Positions 17,280-27,730 of a stretch of 64,000 nt of DNA are shown here, one piece after another. Location of the stretch: assembly GCF_000332515.2 (NCBI RefSeq), contig NZ_AOGZ02000013.1, positions 256,001-320,000 on the forward strand, written 5' to 3'. This DNA is from Leptospira wolbachii serovar Codice str. CDC. Lineage in GTDB: Bacteria > Spirochaetota > Leptospiria > Leptospirales > Leptospiraceae. Both the position numbers and the translations under genes were made by a program. Below the pieces are notes generated by a model, which ran no database searches, was not told the origin of the DNA, and saw nothing but the letters and a program-made list of their open reading frames with translations. Positions within the stretch are counted from its first letter, which is position 1, and every line of letters starts with the position of its first letter.

Positions 17280-17347
17280 TTAGACTAAATCTAAAAAATA
17301 GCTTGCTTTCCATTGCTAGACTTATTCTAAATTTAAACTAAATCTAG
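17280..17347. promoter_or_regulatory. Three Fur/PerR-like boxes before katG
   Basis: Three 15-bp sites fit a 7-1-7 inverted repeat close to TTAGACT-N-AATCTAA: 17280-17294 (TTAGACTAAATCTAA), 17316-17330 (CTAGACTTATTCTAA) and 17333-17347 (TTAAACTAAATCTAG). This architecture is that of Fur-family sites, and PerR is the family member known to control catalase-peroxidases. The last box ends 15 bases before the katG ATG, so binding would block transcription or its start. Confidence 0.65.
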
Positions 17348-19594
<2,247 letters not shown>

Positions 19595-19596
19595 AA

Positions 19597-19971
19597 ATGG
19601 CCAAAACTTCACGTAAAACTTTCCTAACCAAGTCATTGTATTTGGTAACCTCTCTCTCACTGATTGAGAGGGGTTTGGGTTTGTCCTCGGAAGTGGTGGC
19701 AGAAAACAAACCTTCTGGATCCATTCCAGAGGGTTTCACCCCAGTCTCCGAATCTGATCCAACGGCCAAAGCCTTAGGTTTTCACCAAGATGCCAAAAAT
19801 ACTGATTTTACTCTTTATCCAGAAAGAAAGGAAACATCAGCGAAGAATCAATTTTGCAAACACTGTGCTCAGTATACAAAATTGAATGAGGGATGGGGGA
19901 AATGTAATATCGTCTCTTCAGGGATTGTATCATCGTTCGGATGGTGTTCTGCTTGGTCACAAAGATCATAA
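19597..19971 (+). CDS. High-potential iron-sulfur protein (HiPIP)
   Basis: A 124-residue HiPIP. The four cluster cysteines are Cys87, Cys90 (FCKHC), Cys103 (GKC) and Cys117 in the family signature GWCSAW, which would hold a [4Fe-4S] cluster cycling between 3+ and 2+. The N-terminus (SRKTFLTKSLYLVTSLSLI) resembles a Tat signal with Arg-Lys, as expected for HiPIPs exported with their cluster. Its start lies two bases after the katG stop, so they are one operon. It could donate electrons to KatG acting as a peroxidase; this is inference. Confidence 0.88.
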   Translation: MAKTSRKTFLTKSLYLVTSLSLIERGLGLSSEVVAENKPSGSIPEGFTPVSESDPTAKALGFHQDAKNTDFTLYPERKETSAKNQFCKHCAQYTKLNEGWGKCNIVSSGIVSSFGWCSAWSQRS

Positions 19972-20022
19972 AAAATTTCCATCTAATCCACTAAAAAACC
20001 AGGTATCTAGATTACAAAAAGT

Positions 20023-20055
20023 CCCTGCGAAAACAAAATGCGCAGGGTTTTCTTG
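20023..20055. terminator. Bidirectional terminator after katG-HiPIP
   Basis: CCCTGCG (20023-20029) pairs with CGCAGGG (20041-20047). TTTTCTTGTT follows on the plus strand, and a run of A precedes it, giving a T-run on the minus strand. It can end both the katG operon and the convergent lipoprotein gene. Confidence 0.75.
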
Positions 20056-20091
20056 TTGTATATAAACTAAATTAAACCTGTTTAAGAAATC

Positions 20092-20598
20092 CTATTTCCA
20101 AACGCATTGAGTGAGATCCACTTTCTCAAAGACCCAAGGTTTGTGTGCATGTTTCGCATTTTTATCTTCGATCAAATCAAAGGACCCAGCTTCAGAAGAA
20201 ATACTTTGGAAGTATAAAGTGAACGGTATGTTCTTCATCTGGGTTCGTTTGGGACAAAGTCCCACTCCCTCAGATTTCAAAAACGAGTAAGAAGTTCCCA
20301 AATCATCGCGAAACACCATCCCTTCTTTCAATACACAAACTTTTTTAGACTCTTTAGTATACAATTCCAACTGTGTTTCCGTATCTGAAACACAGACTTT
20401 ACTGAGTACAACTACACCTAAAAATTCCGAATGAAGATTGCAACATTGTGGCGCAGGATTCCAAGCCCGTTTAGTAGAACCAACTTTTTCTATTTTTTCT
20501 GGTGTTATTTCTTTTATTGGTTCCGTAGAACAAGAATTCAATAAACCAGAAATACATACAAATATAAGAATATACTGCTTTACGCTATTATCAATCAT
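20092..20598 (-). CDS. Hypothetical lipoprotein
   Basis: A 168-residue protein with a lipoprotein signal (YILIFVCISGLLNSC, probable lipid on Cys23). The mature part has five cysteines, including a CC pair (PQCCNLHSEF), and beta-type sequence without a recognised domain. It converges on the katG operon and shares its terminator. No function can be given. Confidence 0.7.
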   Translation of the reverse strand: MIDNSVKQYILIFVCISGLLNSCSTEPIKEITPEKIEKVGSTKRAWNPAPQCCNLHSEFLGVVVLSKVCVSDTETQLELYTKESKKVCVLKEGMVFRDDLGTSYSFLKSEGVGLCPKRTQMKNIPFTLYFQSISSEAGSFDLIEDKNAKHAHKPWVFEKVDLTQCVWK

Positions 20599-20713
20599 TC
20601 AAGTTATCCTCAACTTCTAAAATAATCCAAGAAACATTCTACTCACTATAGGAAAATTCTTGTTTCTTTTCATCTCTTTTTTTGATGTAAGCGAACTTAA
20701 ATTGACTTAAGAT

Positions 20714-20729
20714 TTTCCATATATGGAAA
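20714..20729. promoter_or_regulatory. Perfect 16-bp palindrome in a divergent intergenic region
   Basis: TTTCCATATATGGAAA is fully self-complementary and lies in the 417-bp gap between the divergent genes at 20598 and 21016. A dimeric regulator site is plausible. The rest of this gap is AT-rich with no gene I can support. Confidence 0.4.
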
Positions 20730-21015
20730 CTGATAGAATTTTTTAGGATTCAAACAAGCAGAAAACAATTATATTAAACCAGAGAGTCGTCAGCCATTAC
20801 CAAACTTTCGCTCTCGGGATCACAAGCTGAATTTAATTTAGCAGAATTACAGTGAAGATTTACAGAAAGAAACCTGATACGCAAGAATAAACTAACAATA
20901 TTGAATTGATTCTTCAACACACAAAACCTAAGTATGTATTCTAATTCAAGAAAGGAATTCATCATCCTGGGACGGGAATCCGGAGTGTTATCCGATATAA
21001 GCACTTTCAACAAAA

Positions 21016-22953
21016 ATGATGCATATTAAATTCAATCGATGGTTTTCTCGTAGCACAATAAACCACGCCCAAGTCCTTATTGTGGCTCTATTACTCAACT
21101 CATGCCAAAGGATTATAACTGACGGCAGTTTACCGAAGGCAATCGACGGAAACATGATTCTCACCAAATCAATGTTACAAAGCCAAACTTCCATTAAACT
21201 AGATGGGGAATGGGAATTTTATTATCAAAAACTTTTAAATTCGGAAGATTTCAAAAGGACAAACTCAAAAATAGAAAACGAAAACCTCTTACTACCCGGT
21301 TTTTGGAATGAATTCGAACAAAAAGGAAAAACATACTCACCGCTAAATTACAGCACACTCCGTTTACACCTAATACTCCCAAAAGAATTCATCCATCAGC
21401 CACTAGCATTTTATATTCCACATGCATTCACCACTTATCGTATGTACCTGAATGGTTTTCTGATTTCTGAAAATGGGATCGTTGGTACATCAGAAAAAGA
21501 GACAAAGGAGTATTGGTTACCCAAGGTAGTATTTTTTTCTCCCGAATCCGAAACGATAGAAGTCATTATCCACGTAGCAAATTTCAAATCCTTAAACGCG
21601 GGCTTTCGACAAAGTATTGAAATTGGCACACAAGAATCCATGATACGAATTAAACAAATCCGGCTCGCGTTCGATGTTTTTATAATTTCCAGTTTATTTG
21701 TAATATCCCTTTACCACTTTGCACTATTTCTATTGCGAAAAAATGACCTAAGCCTCCTTTACTTTTCAATGTATTCTTTTTTCAGTTTAGTTTATAAAAT
21801 CACAAGTGGTGAGTTTTTTTTAATTATACTGTTTCCGAATTTTGAATGGCTTTGGTTGATTAAATTATTCTTTCTTTCGATCTACTTAACCTTCCCACTT
21901 TTATTAAGCTTTATAGGCGAAGTTTTTCCTGATGAAACCAGCAAAACATCAAATTACATATTCCAATTTTTATTTTTTTCTTTTTCGATCGTAGTTTTAG
22001 TTCCTGAATCTAAATGGATAGAAGAAACACTATTTCCTGCTGAAATAGTGATGTTGTTTTGTTGTATCTATATTTGTTGGATTTTATCCAAAGCAGTTAG
22101 AAACAAAAAAGATAGTGCTCTCGGGTTTTTATTCGGATTCTTGTTTTTATTTTTGACTGTCTTAAACGATATCCTCTTTGAGAAAAATATTATTAAAACA
22201 GAAGTGTATGGTCCGATAGGAACATTTGTTTTATTTTTCTCCCAAGCTTTTTTCCTATCCAAAAAACATTCAAAACTCTATCTCACTATTGAAAAACAGA
22301 ATGAAGAACTAGAACAATCAGTTTTCCTAAAAGATAAAATACATCATACGAACATTCATTCCAAAAGAATGGAACTAGAGTTATATAAAAAAACGATCCA
22401 GCCGCATTTTTTGATGAATTCTTTGTCTGCCATTCGGTATTGGGTTTCCGAAAATTCCGAAAAATCTGCGTCAATCCTGGACTCTCTTGTAGGAGAACTT
22501 CGTATCATTCTCAAAGTTGCCTCCAAACCATTAATTTCTATCGGTGATGAAATTGATTTATGTAAATACCACATTGAAGTAATGAAGATGCGGTTGGAAA
22601 AAGAATATAAATTCAAAACATTTGGGATCGATCCGAAAGAGCTCATTCCGCCTCTTATTTTCCATACCCTAATTGAAAATGCCTTCACGCATGAAGATTC
22701 TCCAAAGGCAAAACTGAGCTTTGGGATCTTTAAAAAAAATACAACAAAAGAAGAGAAAATATTTACCTCTTATTGTTTTATTGTGTATCACCACGAGAAA
22801 GGAAAAAAGACAAATCCGTCAAAAAGTGGATCAGGCACGGGCCTTGAGTATATAAGACTTCGTTTAGAAGAATCCTTTGCGGGCAATTGGTCGTTAACTC
22901 ATGGAAAATCTAGAAACGGTTACCGAGTTTTAATCCAAATTAGAAAAAAATAA
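21016..22953 (+). CDS. 7TM-DISM receptor with LytS-type histidine kinase
   Basis: A 645-residue sensor kinase. The order is: a signal region with lipobox-like LLLNSC (Cys30); an extracellular 7TMR-DISMED2-type beta domain (KLDGEWEFYYQKLL..LPGFWNEF); seven membrane segments from about 215 to 415; a coiled linker; and a His_kinase/LytS domain with the phospho-His in KTIQPHFLMNSLSAI and an ATPase domain with IENAFTHE. 7TM-DISM proteins bind small, often carbohydrate-like or unknown ligands. The gene is one base from the response regulator that follows, a clear two-component pair. Confidence 0.9.
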   Translation: MMHIKFNRWFSRSTINHAQVLIVALLLNSCQRIITDGSLPKAIDGNMILTKSMLQSQTSIKLDGEWEFYYQKLLNSEDFKRTNSKIENENLLLPGFWNEFEQKGKTYSPLNYSTLRLHLILPKEFIHQPLAFYIPHAFTTYRMYLNGFLISENGIVGTSEKETKEYWLPKVVFFSPESETIEVIIHVANFKSLNAGFRQSIEIGTQESMIRIKQIRLAFDVFIISSLFVISLYHFALFLLRKNDLSLLYFSMYSFFSLVYKITSGEFFLIILFPNFEWLWLIKLFFLSIYLTFPLLLSFIGEVFPDETSKTSNYIFQFLFFSFSIVVLVPESKWIEETLFPAEIVMLFCCIYICWILSKAVRNKKDSALGFLFGFLFLFLTVLNDILFEKNIIKTEVYGPIGTFVLFFSQAFFLSKKHSKLYLTIEKQNEELEQSVFLKDKIHHTNIHSKRMELELYKKTIQPHFLMNSLSAIRYWVSENSEKSASILDSLVGELRIILKVASKPLISIGDEIDLCKYHIEVMKMRLEKEYKFKTFGIDPKELIPPLIFHTLIENAFTHEDSPKAKLSFGIFKKNTTKEEKIFTSYCFIVYHHEKGKKTNPSKSGSGTGLEYIRLRLEESFAGNWSLTHGKSRNGYRVLIQIRKK

Positions 22954-22954
22954 A

Positions 22955-23713
22955 ATGCAAATATTGATTTTAGAAGATGAACCAGTTCATGCAAAATACC
23001 TGACAAAGTTGTTAACTTCAATTTGCGGATCAACAATTAATGAAGTTAAACATGTGACCTCTATCGATGAAGCCGATGTTTATTTAAAACAATTTCATGC
23101 TGATATATTCTTTTTAGACCTTAACATTTTCGGATCCGATGGATTCGAAGTTTTGGATAGAATCCCAACCACCACTATACACACAATTATTGTCTCAGCT
23201 AATACAGATAATGCAATCCGTGCTTTCGAATATGGAGTTATAGACTTTATCGCAAAACCGGTGTCAGAAGATAGATTGCGATTATCTCTGGAAAGACACT
23301 CCCTTTTTGTAAACACCTACCAAATAGTTGGCAAAATCCAAAGCAATACAAAATCTCGTTTATTACAAGTAGATCTAGATAGGCTTCAAAATCGATTGTC
23401 TCATCTTATGGAAGTTCAGAAGATTTATCTGAACGAAAATCTTTCTCTTGAAGTTTTGGCCGAAGAACTTGAGTTACATCCGAGACAACTTTCCGAATTT
23501 TTAAATGGGAAGAAACAAACAACTTTTCATTCGTTTCTACACAGCTACCGAATCAGAGAAGCAAAAGATCTTTTGATCAAATACCCAGAAAAAAATGTAA
23601 GTGATATTGGCTTTGAAGTCGGTTATAAATCACTTTCAAGTTTCTATGATGCTTTCAAAAAAGAACTAAAAATCACTGCTTCCGAATTTAGACAAAGAAC
23701 TTCCCTATCATAA
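22955..23713 (+). CDS. Response regulator with AraC-type DNA-binding domain
   Basis: A 252-residue response regulator. The receiver domain spans about 1-115, with acidic pocket LEDE, phospho-acceptor Asp in FFLDLNIF and the conserved Lys in IAKPV. The C-terminal AraC domain has two helix-turn-helix units (SLEVLAEELELHPRQLSEFLN and VSDIGFEVGYKSLSSFYDAFKKEL). LytS-type kinases usually pair with LytTR outputs, so an AraC output is a swap. It is coupled to the kinase gene before it. The target genes are unknown. Confidence 0.93.
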   Translation: MQILILEDEPVHAKYLTKLLTSICGSTINEVKHVTSIDEADVYLKQFHADIFFLDLNIFGSDGFEVLDRIPTTTIHTIIVSANTDNAIRAFEYGVIDFIAKPVSEDRLRLSLERHSLFVNTYQIVGKIQSNTKSRLLQVDLDRLQNRLSHLMEVQKIYLNENLSLEVLAEELELHPRQLSEFLNGKKQTTFHSFLHSYRIREAKDLLIKYPEKNVSDIGFEVGYKSLSSFYDAFKKELKITASEFRQRTSLS

Positions 23714-23813
23714 AAATCTAATTCCAATAAATTCATTTTTTTTCTAAAAAGGCGTCCTATAACTCCAATTTGTCCCAGCCCTCGGCTAGAATCAGATCCA
23801 GAAGAGGCTAATT

Positions 23814-24113
23814 ATGGAATATATCGAATCACTATTGGATGAATACTTTGATCTCTCCCAAACATTGGGAAATTTGGGTGGGCCCGAAAAAGCTATCGAA
23901 TTGTACGACGGGTTATTAGGTCTTGAAGAAGAAATCTGCTGGGAATGTTCTCTGCCGGCATCTACAAAGTATAGGGGACTTTTCCGCATGATCCCCAAAG
24001 ATGTATCAAAAGAAGATTACATTAAAACCGCAGTCCAAACGCTATCGAGAGAAAAGGCGAGATTTTTCTATTCGCCAAACAATGGTCTATTCGAAACATT
24101 TAAAGCTGCGTAA
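23814..24113 (+). CDS. Small conserved-looking protein of unknown function
   Basis: A 99-residue soluble, acidic, helix-rich protein (MEYIESLLDEYFDL..GGPEKAIELYDGLLGLEE) with one CWEC pair in the middle and no signal peptide. AGAGG precedes the ATG by about six bases, so it is translated. A decayed copy of its first helix lies at 7502-7615. It faces recQ convergently. I recognise no family. Confidence 0.65.
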   Translation: MEYIESLLDEYFDLSQTLGNLGGPEKAIELYDGLLGLEEEICWECSLPASTKYRGLFRMIPKDVSKEDYIKTAVQTLSREKARFFYSPNNGLFETFKAA

Positions 24114-24180
24114 TTTAAAATTGCCAGGGAAGTCTATGCAACTGCTAGTTGTTTTATTTTTCTGGCAAGACCGTCCTAAA

Positions 24181-25626
24181 TCAAGGAGTGGTTAAACACA
24201 AATCACAATTTCCACATCCGTCAAAGGAGGAATCAAAATATCCATGAATGAATTTTCGTCTACAATCAATTACTTTTGTATACATCAACGTTTGGTACAA
24301 TCTCTTTTGAGAGTCTTTCTTTTTTTCTAACAATTCAGATTCTGAAAAAATTGAATCTGACCAAGGGGCTTCTATTTGTAATGTCCCTCTTTCGAGATCT
24401 CCGGATATCAATCCTTTGTTGGCCAGTAAATTGAGTGCCGTTTGAATTCGATGATCTCCTCTGTTTTTGAATGTCATATAGGCTTGTAAGGTACCATAAT
24501 CCAATCCAGACAATTCGTTTTCTTTTAACAAAAGAAATCCAAAAAGTTTTTTCAAATACAATCCATCTGGATTTTGCCATTCAATAAATTCCATTTGAAC
24601 AGATAGGTCTTCTTGGCAATAATAAAGTTTGCAAAAGGAAGGATCTCCATCCCTCCCAGCACGACCGATTTCTTGATAATAGGATTCAATACTTCCAGGA
24701 ATCTGAGCATGATAAATGTTGCGAATATTAGGTTTATCGATACCCATTCCAAATGCATTCGTTGCGAGCAGAATTGTCTCTTCTGATTTAAGAAACAAGG
24801 ATTGCACTTTATTTCTTTGTTCAGGAGAAAGTTTGCCATGATAGACCAGGTGTCTTTTTTGTCTGGTATCTAGCCAATGGCTGAACTTCTCCAAATCCTG
24901 AATCAAACTAAAATAGATAATGCTTGGTCCTTTCGAATTCTCCAAATCTTCAAAGATTGAATTGTATTTTGATTCCGTATCAAAACAATCCACCACAGAT
25001 AATTTTAAGTTGGGCCGAAATAAACCATCATCAAAGATTCGTATTTTTTCCTTTGGGATTCCCAATTGTGAAACAATATCTTCCTGCACTCGATTTGAGG
25101 CCGTAGCGGTAAGTGCAATCGTGGTTGGATATCCTAATACCTCGCGAAACCAAGAAATTTTTGTATAATCCGGCCGGAAGTCATGGCCCCATTGACTAAT
25201 ACAATGAGCTTCATCTATGGCAAGAAGAGAAATCTTTTGTGTACTCAATGCATCCAAAAAATCTTTTTTTTGGAATCTTTCCGGTGAAACATATAAAATT
25301 TTATAATCACCTGATCTTAGTTTGGAATAACGCTCCAAACGTTCGGATTTTCCCAAACTGGAATTAATAAACTCAGCAGAAACACCTTTTCTTTGTAATG
25401 CGGTCACTTGATCCTTCATTAGTGCAATGAGTGGAGAAATGACAATACAAACCCCAGGCAAACTAACCGCAGGAATCTGGTAACATAAAGATTTCCCCAT
25501 ACCCGTCGGCATGAGAACAAGAGCGTTCCCACCGACTAAGATATGTTTAATTATTGTTTCCTGTTTTCCACGGAAATCGGAGATACCAAAAGTATTCTTA
25601 ATACTCTCAAGATCCAAAGAAACCAC
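24181..25626 (-). CDS. recQ: RecQ-family ATP-dependent DNA helicase (short form)
   Basis: A 481-residue 3'-5' superfamily-2 helicase. Motifs in order: Walker A MPTGMGKS, DEAH in AIDEAHCISQWGHDFRPDY, ALTATA, ATNAFGMGIDKPNIR and QEIGRAGRDG. The zinc-binding module keeps four cysteines (CRRKF..CGNCDLC). The protein ends there: the winged-helix (RQC) and HRDC domains of E. coli RecQ (about 610 residues) are absent. It would act in recombinational repair. The start is GTG 25626 without a clear ribosome site. The acyl-CoA synthetase gene lies 51 bp upstream on the same strand. Confidence 0.92.
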   Translation of the reverse strand: MVSLDLESIKNTFGISDFRGKQETIIKHILVGGNALVLMPTGMGKSLCYQIPAVSLPGVCIVISPLIALMKDQVTALQRKGVSAEFINSSLGKSERLERYSKLRSGDYKILYVSPERFQKKDFLDALSTQKISLLAIDEAHCISQWGHDFRPDYTKISWFREVLGYPTTIALTATASNRVQEDIVSQLGIPKEKIRIFDDGLFRPNLKLSVVDCFDTESKYNSIFEDLENSKGPSIIYFSLIQDLEKFSHWLDTRQKRHLVYHGKLSPEQRNKVQSLFLKSEETILLATNAFGMGIDKPNIRNIYHAQIPGSIESYYQEIGRAGRDGDPSFCKLYYCQEDLSVQMEFIEWQNPDGLYLKKLFGFLLLKENELSGLDYGTLQAYMTFKNRGDHRIQTALNLLANKGLISGDLERGTLQIEAPWSDSIFSESELLEKKKDSQKRLYQTLMYTKVIDCRRKFIHGYFDSSFDGCGNCDLCLTTP

Positions 25627-25677
25627 CTAGGTTGGGGACAAATTCAAATATATAAATATTAATATCTATCAGAGTAT

Positions 25678-27552
25678 CTACTTTGCAATTTTTAGCCGAA
25701 CTGCATCCATAACTTCCTCCAAAATAGAAGGATCATCAATCGTTGATGGAATAGAATAAGTTTCCCCATCAATCATCTTTCTCATTGTTTTACGAAGGAT
25801 TTTACCAGAGCGCGTTTTTGGTAGTCTTTTTACAAATACCACAATCTTTAATGAGGCAATCGCACCAATTTTTTCTCGGATTCGATGAGTCAAATCTGAT
25901 TCAATTGATTTTGGATCAACAGTAATTCCGTCCTTACAAACTACGATAGCAATCGGAACTTGACCTTTTATCTCATCGGCAATGCCAATCACTGCCGACT
26001 CAGCAATGGAAGGATTTTCAGCCACAATTTCTTCCATCTCTCCCGTAGAAAGTCTATGGCCTGCCACATTAATTACGTCATCAATTCGTCCTAAAATAAA
26101 AAGATAACCATCTTCATCGAAATAACCGCCATCACCAGTTAAATAATAACCAGGGTAATGCGAAAGGTAGGAGGATTCGAAATTGGAATGATCATTCCAG
26201 AGTGTTGGTAAACAACCCGGTGGCAAAGGAAGTTTGATTACAATATTTCCCTTTTCTCCTTGTTTCAATTCATGTCCTTCTTCATCAAGAATGCGGACAT
26301 CAAATCCATTGACTGGCTTTGTCGCCGAACCAGCTTTAGTTGGAAGCGGAGACGCACCCATCATGTTGGCAGCAATTGCCCAGCCAGTTTCTGTTTGCCA
26401 CCAATGATCCACCACGGGGACTTTCAGTAGTTCACAAGCCCAATCGTAAGTGACAGGATCTGTTCGTTCCCCTGCTAAAAACAAATATCGCAATGAGGAT
26501 ATATTATATTTTGATAATTCCTTACCATCAGGATCTTCTTTTCTAATGGCACGAAAAGCAGTTGGCGCACAAAACAATGTCTTTACATTATATTCTTCAA
26601 TGATCCGATAAAAAGCTCCCGCATCTGGTGTCCTCACTGGTTTTCCTTCGTATAACACTGTGGTGCAACCGTAAATTAAGGGAGCGTATACAATATAAGA
26701 ATGTCCCACAACCCAACCCACATCGGATGCGGCAAAAAAAACATCTCCCGGTTTCATATCATAAATCGCTTCCATTGAATAGTGCATTGCAACCGCATGA
26801 CCACCGTTATCTCGCACAACTCCCTTTGGTTTTCCTGTAGTCCCGGAAGTATAAAGAATATATAAAGGGTCTGCTGCAGATATTGGAACCGACTTCTTAT
26901 GACCTGCTGTTTCCATCAACTCATCCCAATCAAAATCCCTACCGGTATGCATAATTACTTCTAAATTAGGACGAGATTTGAGTATGACATATTCTGGTTT
27001 ATGAGTGGATAAGTGCATTGCTTCATCTAACAATGGTTTATAAGGTATAATTTTTGATACTTCAACACCATAAGAAGATGTGATGACAATTTTTGGCCTA
27101 CAGTCGTCTAACCTAACAGCAAGTTCATGAGGTGCAAATCCCCCAAAGACAACAGAATGCACTGCACCAATCCTTGCACAAGCCAACATAGAGATGAGTG
27201 CTTCCGGGATCATAGGCATATAGATCACCACAGTGTCACCCTTCTTCACCCCCAAGGAGTCCAAGGTAAAGGCCATCTTTTCGACTGATTCTAAAAGTTT
27301 GCGATAGGTTAGTTTGGTTTTTGATTTTGTAACAGGAGAATCGTAAATGATGGCAATCTCTTCACCTTTACCTGATTCTACATGGTGGTCCAACGCTAAA
27401 TAAGAAGTATTTAATATTCCGTCAGGAAACCAATGATTGAGTCCATCATCACTAAGCCCATAAGCTTTCGTTGGCTTTTTTTGCCAAGGAATCCGATCAA
27501 CGAGAGACATCCAAAATTTCATTAAATCTTCGCTGTGAACCAGTTGTTCCAT
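25678..27552 (-). CDS. Acetyl-/propionyl-CoA synthetase
   Basis: A 624-residue ANL-family acyl-CoA synthetase that activates a short carboxylate to its CoA ester through an acyl-AMP. Motifs are YTSGTTGKPKG (P-loop), DHWWQTETGW, TGDGGYFDEDGY, GRIDDVINVAGHR and the C-terminal LPKTRSGKILRKT, whose Lys is the catalytic and acetylation site. The segment KGVVRDNGGHAVAM and the overall length favour the propionyl-CoA synthetase (PrpE/ACSS3) branch over classical Acs, but substrate choice is not certain. It has its own leader and precedes recQ. Confidence 0.92.
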   Translation of the reverse strand: MEQLVHSEDLMKFWMSLVDRIPWQKKPTKAYGLSDDGLNHWFPDGILNTSYLALDHHVESGKGEEIAIIYDSPVTKSKTKLTYRKLLESVEKMAFTLDSLGVKKGDTVVIYMPMIPEALISMLACARIGAVHSVVFGGFAPHELAVRLDDCRPKIVITSSYGVEVSKIIPYKPLLDEAMHLSTHKPEYVILKSRPNLEVIMHTGRDFDWDELMETAGHKKSVPISAADPLYILYTSGTTGKPKGVVRDNGGHAVAMHYSMEAIYDMKPGDVFFAASDVGWVVGHSYIVYAPLIYGCTTVLYEGKPVRTPDAGAFYRIIEEYNVKTLFCAPTAFRAIRKEDPDGKELSKYNISSLRYLFLAGERTDPVTYDWACELLKVPVVDHWWQTETGWAIAANMMGASPLPTKAGSATKPVNGFDVRILDEEGHELKQGEKGNIVIKLPLPPGCLPTLWNDHSNFESSYLSHYPGYYLTGDGGYFDEDGYLFILGRIDDVINVAGHRLSTGEMEEIVAENPSIAESAVIGIADEIKGQVPIAIVVCKDGITVDPKSIESDLTHRIREKIGAIASLKIVVFVKRLPKTRSGKILRKTMRKMIDGETYSIPSTIDDPSILEEVMDAVRLKIAK

Positions 27553-27730
27553 TTTACCACATCCTAATTGTTTATAAGATGCAAATTCCTCAAAAATCCC
27601 AACTACAAATTTTATAGAACTATCAAAAACGAATCTGCGTAGGTTTCAAAAAACTTAGATGTCTCTGATACCAAAATACAATTAAATTATAATCATTCCA
27701 ATTTTTAACGCTAAAAATGAGTTCGGATCT

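Noticed and set aside
20774..21013. A 79-residue minus-strand open frame upstream of the LytS-type kinase gene
   Set aside because: It starts at TTG without a ribosome site, has a mixed unconvincing composition and overlaps the likely promoter of the divergent kinase gene.
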